Below are positions 1-11,688 of a stretch of 64,000 nt of DNA, piece after piece. The position numbers were made by a program, and so were the translations under genes. Source of the stretch: Vanessa cardui (Eukaryota > Arthropoda > Insecta > Lepidoptera > Nymphalidae). The stretch is from contig NC_061130.1 of the NCBI RefSeq assembly GCF_905220365.1, positions 13,461,501 through 13,525,500 of the forward strand, given 5' to 3'. Each line of letters starts with the position of its first letter. Position 1 is the first letter of the stretch. A model generated the notes under the pieces. That model searched no databases. It saw nothing but the letters and a program-made list of their open reading frames with translations, and was not told the origin of the DNA.

Positions 1-495
1 CCAATATCGTACCTATTTATTTGGACAGAATTCCTCGTGAAAAATGATTATGATAGGGCGTAATTTTAGAAAGAGGATGAAATAAGATGGGATGAAACAG
101 ATCTGGGAAAAGGAATAATAATGGGTGTTCATTAGTATTATATTTCTAAAACGTAATATATTATCATGTTATTATTCTATAAGTGTGCGTGATGGTTTTG
201 TGCAGTTGTGTTTGGTACTTTTCATTTATCAAATAATTTGTCGCCGTTCTAAGTCCGTATTCCCTCGTGTGTTCGTGTTGAGTGAATGATATGCTTGATT
301 GCTTATCAGAGTAAGTTTTAACGCCCACGCATTAAAACTAAAAATTATATTTTGTATTGTCTCTCATTAATTTAAAAACATTTTTATTGTTTTTCGTTAA
401 TTATTTAATTAATCACAAATTATATATTTTAATATCTGCCTAATTTTTTGTCATAATGCTTACTTCTTTTTCAAGATTATACACTTTTTAATTTT
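1..495. other. Intergenic, nothing recognised
   Basis: AT-rich sequence with no supported exon, RNA gene or repeat that I can recognise. Confidence 0.5.
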
Positions 496-685
496 TATGC
501 TATAGGTTTGGGGACGAGCATATGGGCTACCTGACAATAAGTGGTCACCATCGCCCGTAGACATAGCGCTGTAAGAAATATTAACCATTACTTACATCAC
601 CAATGCGCCACCAACGCCGGAACACAACAATACTAAGTTCTCTTGTTTGGCGGTAGAATATGCTTGCACAAAGCCATACCACTAA
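496..685 (-). repeat. Repeat A copy, internally deleted
   Basis: Matches the dispersed repeat A whose fullest copies are at 13474-13752 and 42183-42465. Recognisable blocks are the end with GACGAGCATATGGGC, the GTAAGAAATATTAACCATT core and the GGAACACAACAATACT block. The part between the core and the last block is shortened. Noncoding. Confidence 0.75.
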
Positions 686-1304
686 GTATGATGAATAAAA
701 TTAAAATTAAATAATTTCATACTTTGAATAAAGATTATCAGTCGTTGGTTATGCTGTTCTCATAGGCATTTTAATAAGTAAGTGTAATGTTTTCATATTT
801 AAAAAAGGAATTTGAGTTTGAGTTTCAGTTCCTGACAGACTCTATTCGAATATAATATGGTTACAAGTATGTATGTATATACAAGTATGTATGCACTTTC
901 TATTCCATAATATTATATTCAAATATTTTGACACGATGTTCAAATTTCGATACACATCTGCAGTGTTATTCTCAGAGAACTCGATATGAAATATTCAAAA
1001 CCTTGCTGTGATACGATATTTCACTACGACTGTTTGCTTGATATTCTATAATAATTATGTATAATGTCGCTCACCAATTTTATCATTTTACTATCGAGTT
1101 TACGGTGAGTTTTTTTTTTTCTTACAGTATAACTAACTCTATTGTACTTGATGATACCCACTCAGTTTGGTGTTGCCATATATCATTTAATTGTATGTGC
1201 GCGGTGACATATATAAGCAACGTGTAATGTTGTTTTAATTATGTTGTATACCTATTATGATCGAGGGTTTCAGCTTCAGAAAGTGTAGGTCGAATATAAA
1301 TTCA
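686..1304. other. Intergenic, nothing recognised
   Basis: AT-rich, with no exon or repeat I can identify. Confidence 0.45.
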
Positions 1305-1305
1305 A

Positions 1306-1500
1306 GAGCAGAGCTATCCCGTCGGTGTAGGTTCCACCCACTCATCAGATATTCTTCCGCCAAACAGTACTCAGATTGGTGTGTTGCGGTTTGTGGGAGC
1401 CAGTATAGGTTATTGGGACATTGACGATTGGAATGTTTAATAATGCTTACAGCACATCTGTCTATGGGCGGTCGTTACGACTTACTACCAACTGGTTAAC
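1306..1500 (+). repeat. Repeat A copy, diverged
   Basis: Contains the diagnostic CCACCCACTCATCAG block, a CCGCCAAACAGTACTCAG block, and the AATGCTTACAGCAC and GTCTATGGGCGG blocks in the usual order. Internal parts are eroded, so this is an old copy. Confidence 0.7.
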
Positions 1501-1524
1501 TTGCTCTTTCTGCAACTTATGTGA

Positions 1525-1779
1525 GAGCCGAGATGGCCCAGTTGTTAGAATGCGTGCATTTTAACCGATGAATATGGCTTCAAATCCAGGCAAGCACCAT
1601 TGAATATTCATGTGCTTAATTTGTGTTTATAATTCATGTCATAGTCGGCCTTGAAGAAAAATCGTGAGGAAACCTGCACGTGGCTAATTCCATAGAAATT
1701 CTGCCACGTGTGTATTCCATCACCCGCATTGGAACAGCGTGTTGGTATATGTTCCAAACCAGGAAATTTATAGGCTCTA
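1525..1779 (+). repeat. tRNA-derived SINE1 copy
   Basis: Starts GAGCCGAGATGGCCCAG with a pol III A-box-like TGGCCCAGTTG and a B-box-like GGCTTCAAATCC. The SINE body follows (GTGCTTAATTTGTGTTTATAATTC, seen in pieces). The tail lacks the usual segment with AGGCCTTAGCCCAG. No coding potential. Confidence 0.85.
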
Positions 1780-1918
1780 GTTGCAACTTATGAAATAAAA
1801 TGTAAGATATATTTGTCGTTAACACACCAAAACCTGAACACTGCCATTGACAAATGTATTCAACGAGGTTCAACATTGGAGGACTTTTCAACAAAAATAA
1901 CAACAAAGAAAAATACTA

Positions 1919-2065
1919 TACAAGATTTTAAATTAACATGGTTATTTTTATAACTAAATATTTCACGACACTCAGTTCACGAGACTCGTGAACAAGACAT
2001 TCGTAGATAATGTCGAAATATCGAGCTCCACCGAACAAAAGTAAAAAACATGGTAAATATCCCGA
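1919..2065. repeat. Dispersed repeat B, copy 1 (Penelope-like end suspected)
   Basis: Shares flanks and a core with 39360-39545: AAGATTTTAAATTAACATG on the left and AAAAACATGGTAAATATCCC on the right. The core of about 60 bp holding GAAATATCGAGCTCC is in the opposite orientation in the two copies. The motif resembles noncoding ends of Penelope-like elements, which is an inference. Confidence 0.6.
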
Positions 2066-2538
2066 AATTAATACCTTTAGTAATAAAGAAATATACTACC
2101 CTACAAATAACCATAATGATGCATCTCTTTATCCTGAAGACCAAGGCTACTAATGGCGCGGTGAGACGGTATAACTTTAAAACGGCCATAAAGAACAGAT
2201 ACCGCGGTACTGACTATGAGGGTTACAACTTTCAATCTATCTTCCTTACAGCAAACGATCGCGGAATTCAAGGCTTTTACAATGACGCAAACTGTTTTAC
2301 TTAGAAATGTTCTAGATAAGATACAACAAGGAACAATACTTTGTCTTCTTCTCTCGTTTGTTAAATCAGTGATGATAGAAAGAGAGCAATCAGTGTTTAT
2401 CAAAATAGACATTCAAGATTTATGAGTTAGGTTTTTTATTGTCATATTTATTTGTATTTTTGTTTTTTATTCGTGTACTCTTTATACGCCAGATAAAGCT
2501 GTTAGTTATTTTAATAGTCAAAATTAGTCTTGTACGTG
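2066..2538. other. Intergenic with overlapping short ORFs, no gene recognised
   Basis: Open frames of 69-103 codons overlap on both strands. The longest + frame that ends in a stop (2216-2425) contains a possible splice acceptor (CTTCCTTACAG ending at 2249). None resembles a protein family I know, and openness on both strands argues against coding. Left unassigned. Confidence 0.3.
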
Positions 2539-2807
2539 TGTTGTATATAATAAAATTGGACTGTCTGTTTGCAATAATAAAATAGCCCTTTTTACTCAAT
2601 GCATACACAATATGTATACACGTTACGTATACAAAAAATGTAATTATTTACAATTTTTGTTTGTTTGTTTCGGGTAATCTCTGGAAGAGCTGGACCGATT
2701 TTGACGGGACTTTCACTGGTAGATAACTGATATAATAGAGAGTAACTCGGGCTGAAATATTATTTTTTGTTAAATTTAAACGCGTACAAGATCGCGGGTA
2801 CAGCTAG
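2539..2807 (+). mobile_element. Helitron-like non-autonomous element
   Basis: Left end carries ATAATAAAATTGGACTGTCTG; the right end reads ATCGCGGGTACAGCTAG and is followed by T. The 3' CTAG/T terminus and family resemblance to 54560-54697 fit a short Helitron-type element (TC...CTRR ends, insertion between A and T). The 5' terminal TC is lost. No protein is encoded. Confidence 0.6.
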
Positions 2808-3240
2808 TATTTAGAATAAAAAATGAATGGCCCATGAGAAAATATGAGAAATAATCAAATCGTGCATTCTATATTCAACGTAATAATAATAAAAACTCAA
2901 ATTGATACATGTATATACAGATAATGAAATAAACGGTAAACGGAGCGGCTGGAACATTATACTGAAGCAACAGAAGCGGATACAAAGTGAAAAGCGAATC
3001 CTAATTCCCAGTAGTGCGAAACCTATAGGGTCTCCGCTATTTCAGATTAAGATGTATGAAATTTCATATACAATCTTCAGGTTATCAATATATAAATTTA
3101 CTATGCTGTTTTTTGATTGATAAGAATTTATTTTAAATTTTTGAGAAATTCCACCTAAGAGATGATAAAATAGGTGGTAATTTTTGTATTTTTTTTCCGA
3201 AGTGTACTTCGTTTGGACGTTTTGTTTTGTAGTATACAAA
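2808..3240. other. Intergenic, nothing recognised
   Basis: AT-rich; contains only short open frames without family resemblance. Confidence 0.4.
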
Positions 3241-3345
3241 GTAGCCTGTGCTCGGTATTCAAGTTTGCTTCATACTAAATTTAATCAAAATCTGTTTAGT
3301 GGTTTGGCTATGAAAGCATTGCATACAGAGTTAGATAGATAGATA
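3241..3345 (+). mobile_element. Fragment of a lepidopteran Helitron-type repeat
   Basis: The run from GTAGCCTGTGCTCGG through CAAAATCTGTTTAGTGG to ACAGAGTTAGATAG matches a common butterfly repeat pattern in which text of this type precedes a simple repeat. The family assignment is from memory and approximate. Confidence 0.4.
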
Positions 3346-3408
3346 GCTATATATATAGATATAGATAGCTATCTATATATAGAAATAGATAGATAGATAT
3401 AGATATTG
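3333..3408. repeat. (GATA)n-rich microsatellite with palindromic interruptions
   Basis: Runs of TAGA/GATA broken by TAGCTATATATATAGATATAG; the middle can fold on itself (ATAGCTAT...ATAGCTAT). Directly abuts the Helitron-type fragment. Confidence 0.9.
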
Positions 3409-3714
3409 GTAAAAAATCCTTCATATACATCCATCTAAGTGCAAATGAAATGTATTTTGCATTTGCAATGTCTCAAAATCAATATCCTCAAGGGAGATGA
3501 AAGAAATACGTATTCTGTATACAATCTCACTACTTCAGTGAAGTTTGTATGAAAAAAATTCATTTTTTTTTTCTGGATTAACGAAGGTGTCTTTACATAC
3601 ATAAATGTTTTTATGTGTGTATGTAACTAAGAGCCTTAATCGTTTGATGAAATAAAAAAAATGGGTTTATTTGTGCGTGAGGAGATTTTAGATTGAATTC
3701 GGCAGTTGGCGCTG

Positions 3715-3800
3715 TAATCGGGCATCATTATCATCATCAGCCCACTTCTGTCCACTTCTGAAGATAGTCCTCCCCCTGAGCGCGCCACGTTGCTCGGACA
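3715..3800 (-). mobile_element. RTE-like LINE 3' tail, short fragment
   Basis: ATCATCATCAGCCCAC followed by CTGTCCACTTCTGAAGA and GCGCGCCACG is the antisense of the end of the RTE-like ORF seen better at 16983-17345 and 48636-48860. Heavily truncated. Confidence 0.6.
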
Positions 3801-3974
3801 GTAAATAAAGTTCATATCTTACCCAAATGAAGTCGGGACGCGCAGATAGTATACGGGTGCAATAAACATCTATGTATACTTGTAAAATAACATGTCTTGA
3901 CTGACTGAATCATCATCGCCGAACGTAAGGTATGAAATCTAGGACCATATAATTTGGTAAGATCATTTTATTAA

Positions 3975-4218
3975 GTAGATATTCACTAAGGAAGAAATTT
4001 TGGCAATACTACCCCTAAGGGGGTGAAATATGAGTTAAAAATTTGTATGGAAATCGCTTTTTTTTTAAAAAAGGAAACATGAAACTTTGTTAAATATTTA
4101 TTAAAAATAGGTAGATACGTATTAAAGCGTTTCTGGATATTCAACCCCTTAGGGAGTGAAATATAGCTAGAAAGTTTGTATGGAATTTCGTCGTCCGCAT
4201 AGCCGCGGGCAACAGCTT
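3975..4218 (+). mobile_element. Two-block noncoding element ending in a Helitron-like 3' sequence
   Basis: Two related blocks follow one another: ACCCCTAAGGGGGTGAAATATGAG near 4010 (in pieces) and ACCCCTTAGGGAGTGAAATATAG near 4145, each followed by TTTGTATGGAA. The right end is GCCGCGGGCAACAGCTTA, close to the CGCGGGCAACAGCTAG terminus of Helitron-like repeats. Confidence 0.5.
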
Positions 4219-4779
4219 ATATCGGATTTATTAATACGTTATTTGACATTGTATTCACGCCCATTAATCAACAATAACATTGTACGATCATCTGTTACAA
4301 GATGATTGGAAATTGAGACGCGTATTAGAGCGTTATGTTGGCATGAGAGAAATGTAATTAGTGTAAGTAACTTTCAAATTTCGAACACTGAAATACATAA
4401 GTGATATATGAACTAGCATCAGGTACTTCTTATGTGTAATATTTGATCTCATGATAAGTTATGAGGTATGATTATCCTAATCAGGATTTTATTTGGTGGG
4501 GTTTTCTTTTTTTGGGTAGGTATCATTATATCGACTCCTATGACTACGCTAATTCGAGAGTGTCACTTCTCTAATAACTTTCAGTGTTATTTAAATCGAT
4601 CGATTTAAAAGTTTCCTTTAGGGAGCGTTTTATAAAATTTGTAACTTCGTTATTTGTATATTTCTTCACGATTTTTTAATACATATAAAAAAACATATTT
4701 TAAGCAACTTGGCATAAGAAAACGATTTTCACTAAAATTCGAGTTAGCGTAGTATAAATTGTTGGTGTCGATATATTTT
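4219..4779. other. Intergenic, nothing recognised
   Basis: AT-rich, no supported exon or repeat. Confidence 0.4.
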
Positions 4780-4784
4780 ACTTC

Positions 4785-4952
4785 CAAACAGTACTCAGTA
4801 TTGTTGTGTTGCGTTTAGAACTATGAGTGATCCAGAGTCGGTGGCATATCTCGAGAATGATCATTATTTCTTATAGCACCTTTGTCTATGGGCGGAAGTG
4901 ACCGCTTTCTATCAGGTAGACCATTAGTTCGTCCGCCAACCTATATCATAGG
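4785..4952 (+). repeat. Repeat A copy, 3' part
   Basis: Blocks CCAAACAGTACTCAGTATTG, TTTCTTATAGCACC, GTCTATGGGCGG and TTCGTCCGCCAACCTATA occur in the family order. The 5' third (GGTGGTAGGGCTTTG) is missing. Confidence 0.75.
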
Positions 4953-5390
4953 ACAAGGTCGAATAATTATTTCAAAAACAAAAGTATAGTAGGAGTCTGT
5001 AAAGGGCGAGATCGTTACTATCATTTTATTATAGAAACAAACAATGAAATTACAGCTACATATAGTATAATGATATACAATAATACATATATCAGCTAAG
5101 TTTCCATTGATACTAATTAAATAATAATTAAAATTTAACAAAGATGAATGTTTTATATAAACCCTTTAAATTATGTTTATTTGGGTGTGTGGGATGTTTT
5201 CAATTGAATTCGTCTGTTGCCTGTAATACATAAAATGATATAAGAAAAAGTTTATTTAGGACGCGAATATTTTAGAATTGAATAACAAAAGTATAAACAC
5301 ACCTGACGTTATATACAAAGTTTACATTAATACATTTTAAACAAATAGTATCAATAAAGATGAAAGAATTACGATTCAGCTTCCAAGTTG

Positions 5391-5475
5391 AGTCCAAACA
5401 CAACTCTTATTTTCAACGTCCATCCTGTACGTTTCTATAAGTAATTCTAAGTAAGCAAGGCAGCCACTGATTTCT
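5391..5475 (+). repeat. Repeat C, copy 1
   Basis: GTCCAAACACAACTCTTATT through TACGTTTCTATAAGTAATTC to GCAGCCACTGATTTC is the reverse complement of 19731-19821. Both copies lie within 100 bp of a SINE1 copy, so this may be part of a composite SINE or a frequent neighbour. Confidence 0.7.
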
Positions 5476-5567
5476 ACTACGGCTTCGTCCGAGAAAAACT
5501 TCTATGAAACTAAAACTGCTCTTTATAGTAGTTACATTACATATATAAACACAAAATACATTTATTT

Positions 5568-5850
5568 GAGCTGAGATGGCCCAGTGGTTAGAACGTGTCC
5601 ATCTTAACCGATGATTTCGGGTTCAAACCCAGGAAAGCGCCACTATATATATGTGCTTAATTTGTGTTTGTAATTCGTCGGTGACGAAAAACATCGTGAG
5701 GAAACCTGCATGTATATAATTTCCTAGAAATTCTGCCACATGTGCATTCCACCAAACCGTATTGGAACAGCGTGGTGGAATATGTTCCAAACCCCCTCCT
5801 TAATAGAAGAGGAGGCTTTAGCTCAGCAGTGGGAAATTTACGGGCTGTTA
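5568..5850 (+). repeat. tRNA-derived SINE1 copy, near full length
   Basis: Head GAGCTGAGATGGCCCAGTGG holds a good A box; GGGTTCAAACCCAGG holds the B box. Body and tail are complete down to CAGCAGTGGGAAATTTACGG. Tail ends near GGCTGTTACATTT. Confidence 0.93.
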
Positions 5851-6392
5851 CATTTATTTAACTTTAATGAAATTCGGTATCGTAATATTTTTCTTTCAAA
5901 AACATTCTCATAACTTAATAAAGTTATGCGTAACAATACATATTTACATAAAAATTACACGGACCTAGCTTTCCCGAGCCTTCTAGAATGTTCTAATATT
6001 ATCTATTGTTTCCTAAAGGCAGCACTTTGTAAAGTCAATTGTAACCCTTTTCGGCTTATTACGCGAAGGCACGATGAACATTTTTACCCTTTTTTTTTCG
6101 TTCACGATGAGTCCTCGGGGCGCGTAAAACCCAAAAATTATTAGAAGCGTCATCTCCACATCTATAAAGTCAAAACGACCTCTGAGCTTCCATTTGCCGT
6201 TTGTATTTCGAATAATTTGCTTAATCATTTCGGGGTTCAAATTATTGCTGTTCTCTTTTGTGTGAAGACTTTTAACTAATATCATTCCAACTTAGTAGGT
6301 CTTTTAATGGTGTTTATTTTTTATGTAATTTGGTTTATGTTAATGACAATTTGTATCAGTTACTGACTGTTTCACACGGTTTTATCCAATGA
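5851..6392. other. Intergenic, nothing recognised
   Basis: Short ORFs on both strands around 5926-6285 lack any family resemblance and overlap each other. Confidence 0.4.
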
Positions 6393-6707
6393 GAGCCGAG
6401 ATGGCCCAGTGGTTAGAACGCGTGCATCTTAACCGATGATTACGGGTTCAAATCCAAGCAAGCACCACTGAATATTCATGTGCTTAATTTGTGTTTATAA
6501 TTCATCGCATTCTCGGCGGTGAAGGAAAACATCGTGAGGAAACCTGCATTTGTCTAATAACCTAGAAATTCTGTCACATGTGCATTCCACTAACCCGCAT
6601 TGGAACAGAGTGGTGGAAATATTCCAAACCCTCTCCTTAATGGAAAAGGAGGCCTTAGCCCAGTAGTGGAAAATTTACAAGCTTTTACTTTACTTTTACT
6701 TTACTTT
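6393..6707 (+). repeat. tRNA-derived SINE1 copy
   Basis: Complete from GAGCCGAGATGGCCCAGTGG to the tail; the tail is a TTTTACTT-type simple repeat (CTTTTACTTTACTTTTAC). Confidence 0.93.
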
Positions 6708-6957
6708 TATCCAAGTGGTTAGATCGCGTGCATGTAAACCGATGATTGCGGGTTCAAACCCAGGTAAGCACCTTTGAATTTTCAAGTGCTTAATTTGTGT
6801 TTATTATTCATCTCGAGCTCAGTGAACGATACATGCGTGTGTCTAATATCAACCCGCATTGGAGCCGCGTGGTGGAATATGCTCCAAACCTTCTCCTCAA
6901 AGGGAGAAACCTTAGCCCAGCAGTGGGAAATTGAAAGGCTGTTCTTGTTGTTATTGG
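6708..6957 (+). repeat. SINE1 copy inserted at the tail of the previous one
   Basis: Starts inside the tRNA-like head (CCAAGTGGTTAGATCGCG), directly after the tail of the copy ending at 6707. Lacks about 45 bp of the middle. Ends in CTGTTCTTGTTGTTATTGG. The two copies are in the same direction, so this is a head-to-tail SINE pair. Confidence 0.9.
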
Positions 6958-7328
6958 TATCCAAGTTATACATTACCGATCCGCCTCCGTGAGTCGTAAC
7001 GCATTTATATAGTCTGAGCCTCTATATATTATTGCGTATGTTATAAAGCGGCAGCAGTAAATGGCGTTGATTGAAAATGTGACATTACTGAATCGCGCTA
7101 TCTCCAAAATCGGGCTCTTACGTAGAGTCGGAAATAGCACATTCGTCTTTTTGCTTTTATACCGTAGCTAAGTTGAGTAGTATGTATTATAGAATGAAAT
7201 TTTGATAACTAACCAAAAAGGCTTATCTGACAATCGTAGATGCATTTATCTGCTTGAGAGGTTTCACTCTCTAGGGCATAAATAGAAAGTCGTCGTCGTC
7301 TATTCGTTTGTATAGAACACGAGTGTGA
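6958..7328. other. Intergenic, nothing recognised
   Basis: No supported exon or repeat. Confidence 0.4.
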
Positions 7329-7371
7329 AGGGATGAGATGGAGGGATGAGATGGAGGGATGAGATGAGATG
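7329..7371. repeat. 12-bp minisatellite
   Basis: About three and a half units of GGGATGAGATGGA-type sequence (12-bp period), ending in GATGAGATGAGATG. Confidence 0.9.
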
Positions 7372-7549
7372 CTCCTAACTACTTAATTATTATCATTATC
7401 ATTATCATTGCACAGTATAAAACAAAATCGCTTACCACTGTTGGTTCCTGTTTATGCTTAGATCTTTGAAATTACGCAACGGATTTTCGATAGAACGTTA
7501 TACGTGAACAATAATGTAAAAAAACACTGCTAATGTAGACATTTTTTTT

Positions 7550-7831
7550 ATGGTGTATATTGGCGGACGAACATAAAGGCCACCTGATGGTAAGTGGTCA
7601 CCATCACCCATAGACAATGACGCTGTAAGAAATATTAACTATTCTTTACATCGTCAATGTGCCACCAACCTTGGGAACTAAGATGTTATGTCCCTTGTGC
7701 CTGTAGTTACACTGGCTCACTCACCCTTCAAACCGGAACACAACAATACTGAGTACTGTTATGTGGTGGAAGAATAACCGATGAGTGGGTGGTATCTACC
7801 CAGACGGGCTAGTACAAAGCCCTACCACCAA
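7550..7831 (-). repeat. Repeat A copy, full length
   Basis: Runs from GGTGTATATTGGCGGACG to GGGCTAGTACAAAGCCCTACC. It is nearly identical over long stretches to the copy at 13474-13752, so both are fairly young or from one subfamily. Confidence 0.93.
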
Positions 7832-8200
7832 GAATTCTTCACTATATATTTAGATCGCTAGTAATATGTATTTAATCTGTGTCTCTAAATTCTTAAATGT
7901 CAAGAAGATTAAAGGTGATATTGTTATATCACAAATAATGTTTTGTTTGAAAAATACTTCTAGTACAACACTAAGCATAAAAATATGGCCATATAAGCTC
8001 GCGACAAGTTTACTTTACGTAGTGTTCGAACGGTCGAGTTTGTACATTAACTCTAAAATAACAATTTTCAACCCTTATTTACAAAGACGTTTGCATTTAT
8101 AGTATTAGTATAGACAGGCTTATAACATTTTATGGTTGAATAATACATTCATATTATATTATTTTGTAGATATTGAAATAGATTTTTAATATAATTAGAA
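7832..8200. other. Intergenic, nothing recognised
   Basis: An open frame at 7866-8102 (+) has no recognisable domain and AT-driven composition. Confidence 0.4.
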
Positions 8201-8495
8201 AGTAAAGTAAGTAAAGTAACAGCCTGTAAATTTCCCACTGCCGGGATAAGGCCTCCTCTTCCATTAAGGAGAGGCTTTGGATGTTCCAATGCGGGTTGGT
8301 GGAATACACATGTGGCAGAATTTGGATGAAATTAGTCACATGCAGGTTTCCTCACGATGTTTTCCTTAACCGCCGAGCACGAGATGAATCATAATCTCAA
8401 ATTAAGCACATAATTATTGTGCTGCTTGCCTGGATTTTAACCCGCAACCATCGGTTAAAATGCACTCGTTCTAACCACTGGGCCATCTTAACTCT
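8201..8495 (-). repeat. tRNA-derived SINE1 copy
   Basis: Antisense copy: tail AAGTAAAGTAAGTAAAGTAAC at 8201, then TTTCCCACTGC and AAGGCCTCCTC, ending in the tRNA-like head CTAACCACTGGGCCATCTTA. The region between the lower stem and GTTCCAATGCGGG is slightly shortened. Confidence 0.92.
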
Positions 8496-8852
8496 AGTTC
8501 TATAATTATATAAATGAATTAAATTTCTGTGTTGTGTAGTTTGAAATGATACAAACATTTTTTCTCGAATCAATATTATACATTATTAACCAATGAAAGT
8601 GAGAAAATATGATCATAAATAGATTATCGTCGTGTAAAGCGTTGAAAGCATTCGTAAACTTCGGAGTAAACTTTAACCTTTCTCAATAAATGGGTTATCT
8701 AAGGCAAAATTTCAATTTTGTTGGCTAGATTAACACGAAAAAACACTATTTAGCCTTAAAACGGTAGAATAGATGTAATACAATAAAAAAGCATTAAAGA
8801 CTTATTTGTGTTTGGGAAACTTTGATAAATTTTTTTTTAATTTGTTTTTATG
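8496..8852. other. Intergenic, nothing recognised
   Basis: AT-rich and without recognisable content. Confidence 0.4.
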
Positions 8853-8995
8853 TGATAGGTCTATTGCGTCACAGGGCAGGTCAGGAGAATACATTGTCGT
8901 TGTAAAAAATATTAACCATTCCTTACATAGCCAATGCACCGCTGACCGTGGAAGGTATGATGTTGTGTCCCTTCTGCATGCATACAACGCACAAG
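8853..8995 (-). repeat. Repeat A relic
   Basis: Retains AAAAATATTAACCATTCC, CTTACATAGCCAATGCACC and ATGTTGTGTCCCTTCTGC in family order. Diverged and truncated at both ends. Confidence 0.65.
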
Positions 8996-9465
8996 TATTC
9001 CTGACTATATAACGTTAAGTATATCTGTTTTTATTTTAAGTATACTAATTATCGTTTCACGTGCTCTATTTAAATAGGTCATCTTAGGTTGATTTGTAGT
9101 ATACAAGAATGAAAATATCTAACATTAAGACTTCCCTGAGGTTTACATTGAACAGAATTAGTATCTTTAAAATCATAAGATATTCCGAGTCATGTAATAT
9201 TACTGATTCTATCTATCTACCGTAAGAGCATAATTACATTATTTTTGGAAAATCCTTTAAATAAGTAAATATTAAATCTGAGACCGTAAGGTACACAATA
9301 CCATACAGAATTTAAAAACATTCTCTTCGAACTAAAAAGGTTCTCGTACATATTGGCGGTAGTAGCAAATGATTGAAATATTAATTTAAGGAAATAAAAA
9401 AGAATTACATAATATAAAGTAGGCAAGTAGGTCATATAAGGTAATCGATCGATAAAGGTCATCAC

Positions 9466-9650
9466 AGCCCATGGATTTTGGTGCTGTAAAAAATATTACC
9501 CATTACTAGACTAACAATCCGTTACCAAACTTGGGAGCTAAGATGTTATGTCTCTTCTGCCTATAGTTAGAAGAACTGACTCGCTCTTCAACCCCAAAAT
9601 GTAGCAATGATGGACGCTTCTTGCCCAAAGAAGCTAGCGCTAACTCATAC
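9466..9650 (-). repeat. Repeat A relic
   Basis: Retains GTGCTGTAAAAAATATTA, AACTTGGGAGCTAAGATG and TTATGTCTCTTCTGCC, then a degraded end. Older than the copies at 7550 and 13474. Confidence 0.65.
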
Positions 9651-10199
9651 CGATAAATTACACTTCTCAGAATCACATTCATATAAATTATTTATATTAA
9701 ACATTAGTAGATCAAACGCACTTACAACATGTCTGTGGAGTTTTTGCGTTGAAAAAAAAGTGAGCAGCTATTAAAACTACTTTGCGTGCCACAGATTAAA
9801 TATAAACGAAAAGGGCAGCGTTTTTTAGCGCTTTGGGTTTTAATGCTTCAACATTTTATAAAAGGGTTTTGAGACTTAATATTTTTTGATTTTAAGCGGT
9901 ATTTTGCATAGCTTAAAAAAGGCTTTGCGTGAAAATAAATTGGTCAGTTAATTTAATCAGGAATTTGAAAGCGAACAGCGAATCAGTGATTAAAGTATTT
10001 TATATTTTAAATGCAAATCACATTTGCATTTTGTGTGTTTGTATGTAACGCTTCCACGACTTAAATACTAAAGCGATTATCATGAAACTTTTGTAGGACT
10101 GAAGAAAAAAGCAACTCATCCTGACCTCCAACCATACATGTTAATATAGACGCAATTGTGGGTTTTCATTCAATAAAATAAACTGACTAATTGTTATGC
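9651..10199. other. Intergenic, nothing recognised
   Basis: AT-rich; no supported feature. Confidence 0.4.
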
Positions 10200-10600
10200 A
10201 CGAAAAAGGTTAAGCATGTCAATCAAAATATGTGTTATTCAAGTGGGCATTCACAAGCACTTTTAAATCGTCATTTAACGACTATTTTAAGTGAAGTTAC
10301 CCCTGGTTCGGCAAGTAGATTCTACCGAGAAGAATCGGCAATAAACTCAATAGTTACTCTTTTTCAACATTTAAAAATACAGTAATGTTAGTTAATTACC
10401 AGTAAATATGTATGTAATTTAACCTGATTTGAAGTCAACAAGTATTAATTTCACGTTTTTTTGTCGCCTGCATAATGTTGTATTGAATAATATACTTTAT
10501 TAACTAATGTTTTTTTTTATAAATTACTTAAATTTATTAAACGGCAAAGTTAAAAATGTCTGTGATATACGTTTCATAAGTATAAAATTTTATTGAAATA
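10200..10600 (-). mobile_element. LINE D 3' end (Jockey/CR1-like), degraded
   Basis: Contains the tail blocks TTCAAGTGGGCATTCAC, AAGTAGATTCTACCGAG and CTCTTTTTCAACATTTAAAAA, found again at 28133, 38570 and 51719. At 10535-10565 AACGGCAAAGTTAAAAATG is the antisense of the ORF2 C-terminus seen at 38615, so this copy reaches just into the coding end. Confidence 0.75.
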
Positions 10601-11688
10601 TTTTAAAACCATGTGTAAAATATAATTAAATTTTATATTCAGAACGCGTAAATTACAGTTATAATAAAGTGTCTTGAGTTCAAATTCAGTCAGTATTTAT
10701 ATTTGATCGTATAATGAAACTGAGAAAAAAAATGTAGTTTTAGAAAATGCACGCGAAACGATTAATAATGAGTGACGTCACAATTCCGGTTGTAGATTGT
10801 TACGTTCATAATTTACGAAGCGATTTTGAAACGAAGGCAAACTGTTGATGCTTAAAATTTTCAAACCATATCTTTTTACTTTCAGTAGTTTGTTCGAATA
10901 AATATTTAAAAAAAGTAATTGAACAAGAAATATAAAAATATAGGCGATGTTATCTCGATTTATGTTTATTTCGGTGTTGTATATTGTCTTCCTATATTTT
11001 CCACGAAAGGAAATAAAAATAAAAAAAGTGTCTGTAGAACTCACCGTTTACCTATAAATTAAAATTTTAATATAATATGTTCACAATAAAAATAAATGCT
11101 TCAAAGAAATTCATTTCTTGGTAAATCTGTATATGTTTCAGATGAATATAGTACGTTGTTAATTAAATTTAATTAACAATAATACATTAACAAAAAAATT
11201 AAGACGACACCAAATAAAAAGCATCATAGTATTTATTCAAAGTAGTGTAGATGTGTAGGTACTGATCCAAAATGTATATTTAACAAATGAAAATTGTGAG
11301 AAATTAATTATTATGATTCATTTAAATATAAAATTAAGTACTTACGACAATTTGACGGCAGATAGAAAATGTTTTATTACAATTGTTTGTAATAATATAA
11401 ATCTTACTTGGTTCTAACTAGCATAAGTACTATTTAGAAATAAGATCATGTTATATTAAAACAAACAGATGTTTGTTTTAACAAGCGAAGAGATATTTGT
11501 ATTTATCATGCATTAAAACTTACCATAATATGCAACACGGACGAAATGATTCACATTTTTATGTCTATATAAAAACATCACATTTTATACACACAAAACT
11601 ATAACTAGACGTTTTTATTTTATCAATAAATAAATATTAAAACTAAATTCCGTACAGTAAACTTAAGCGAAGTTTACCAACTGGGGCG
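10601..11688. other. Very AT-rich intergenic stretch
   Basis: About 1.1 kb of strongly AT-rich DNA with no recognisable repeat family. A frame of 88 codons on the - strand (10778-11044) has no recognisable domain. Confidence 0.4.

Noticed and set aside
2050..2425. Small protein gene from overlapping frames
   Set aside because: Frames are open on both strands over the same DNA, no family resemblance is seen, and the left part overlaps repeat B.
3333..3408. CRISPR-like array
   Set aside because: It is a (GATA)n microsatellite in a eukaryotic genome, with no spacers.
10778..11044. 88-codon frame with hydrophobic residues on the - strand
   Set aside because: It lies in very AT-rich DNA where such Ile/Asn/Tyr-rich frames are expected by chance.
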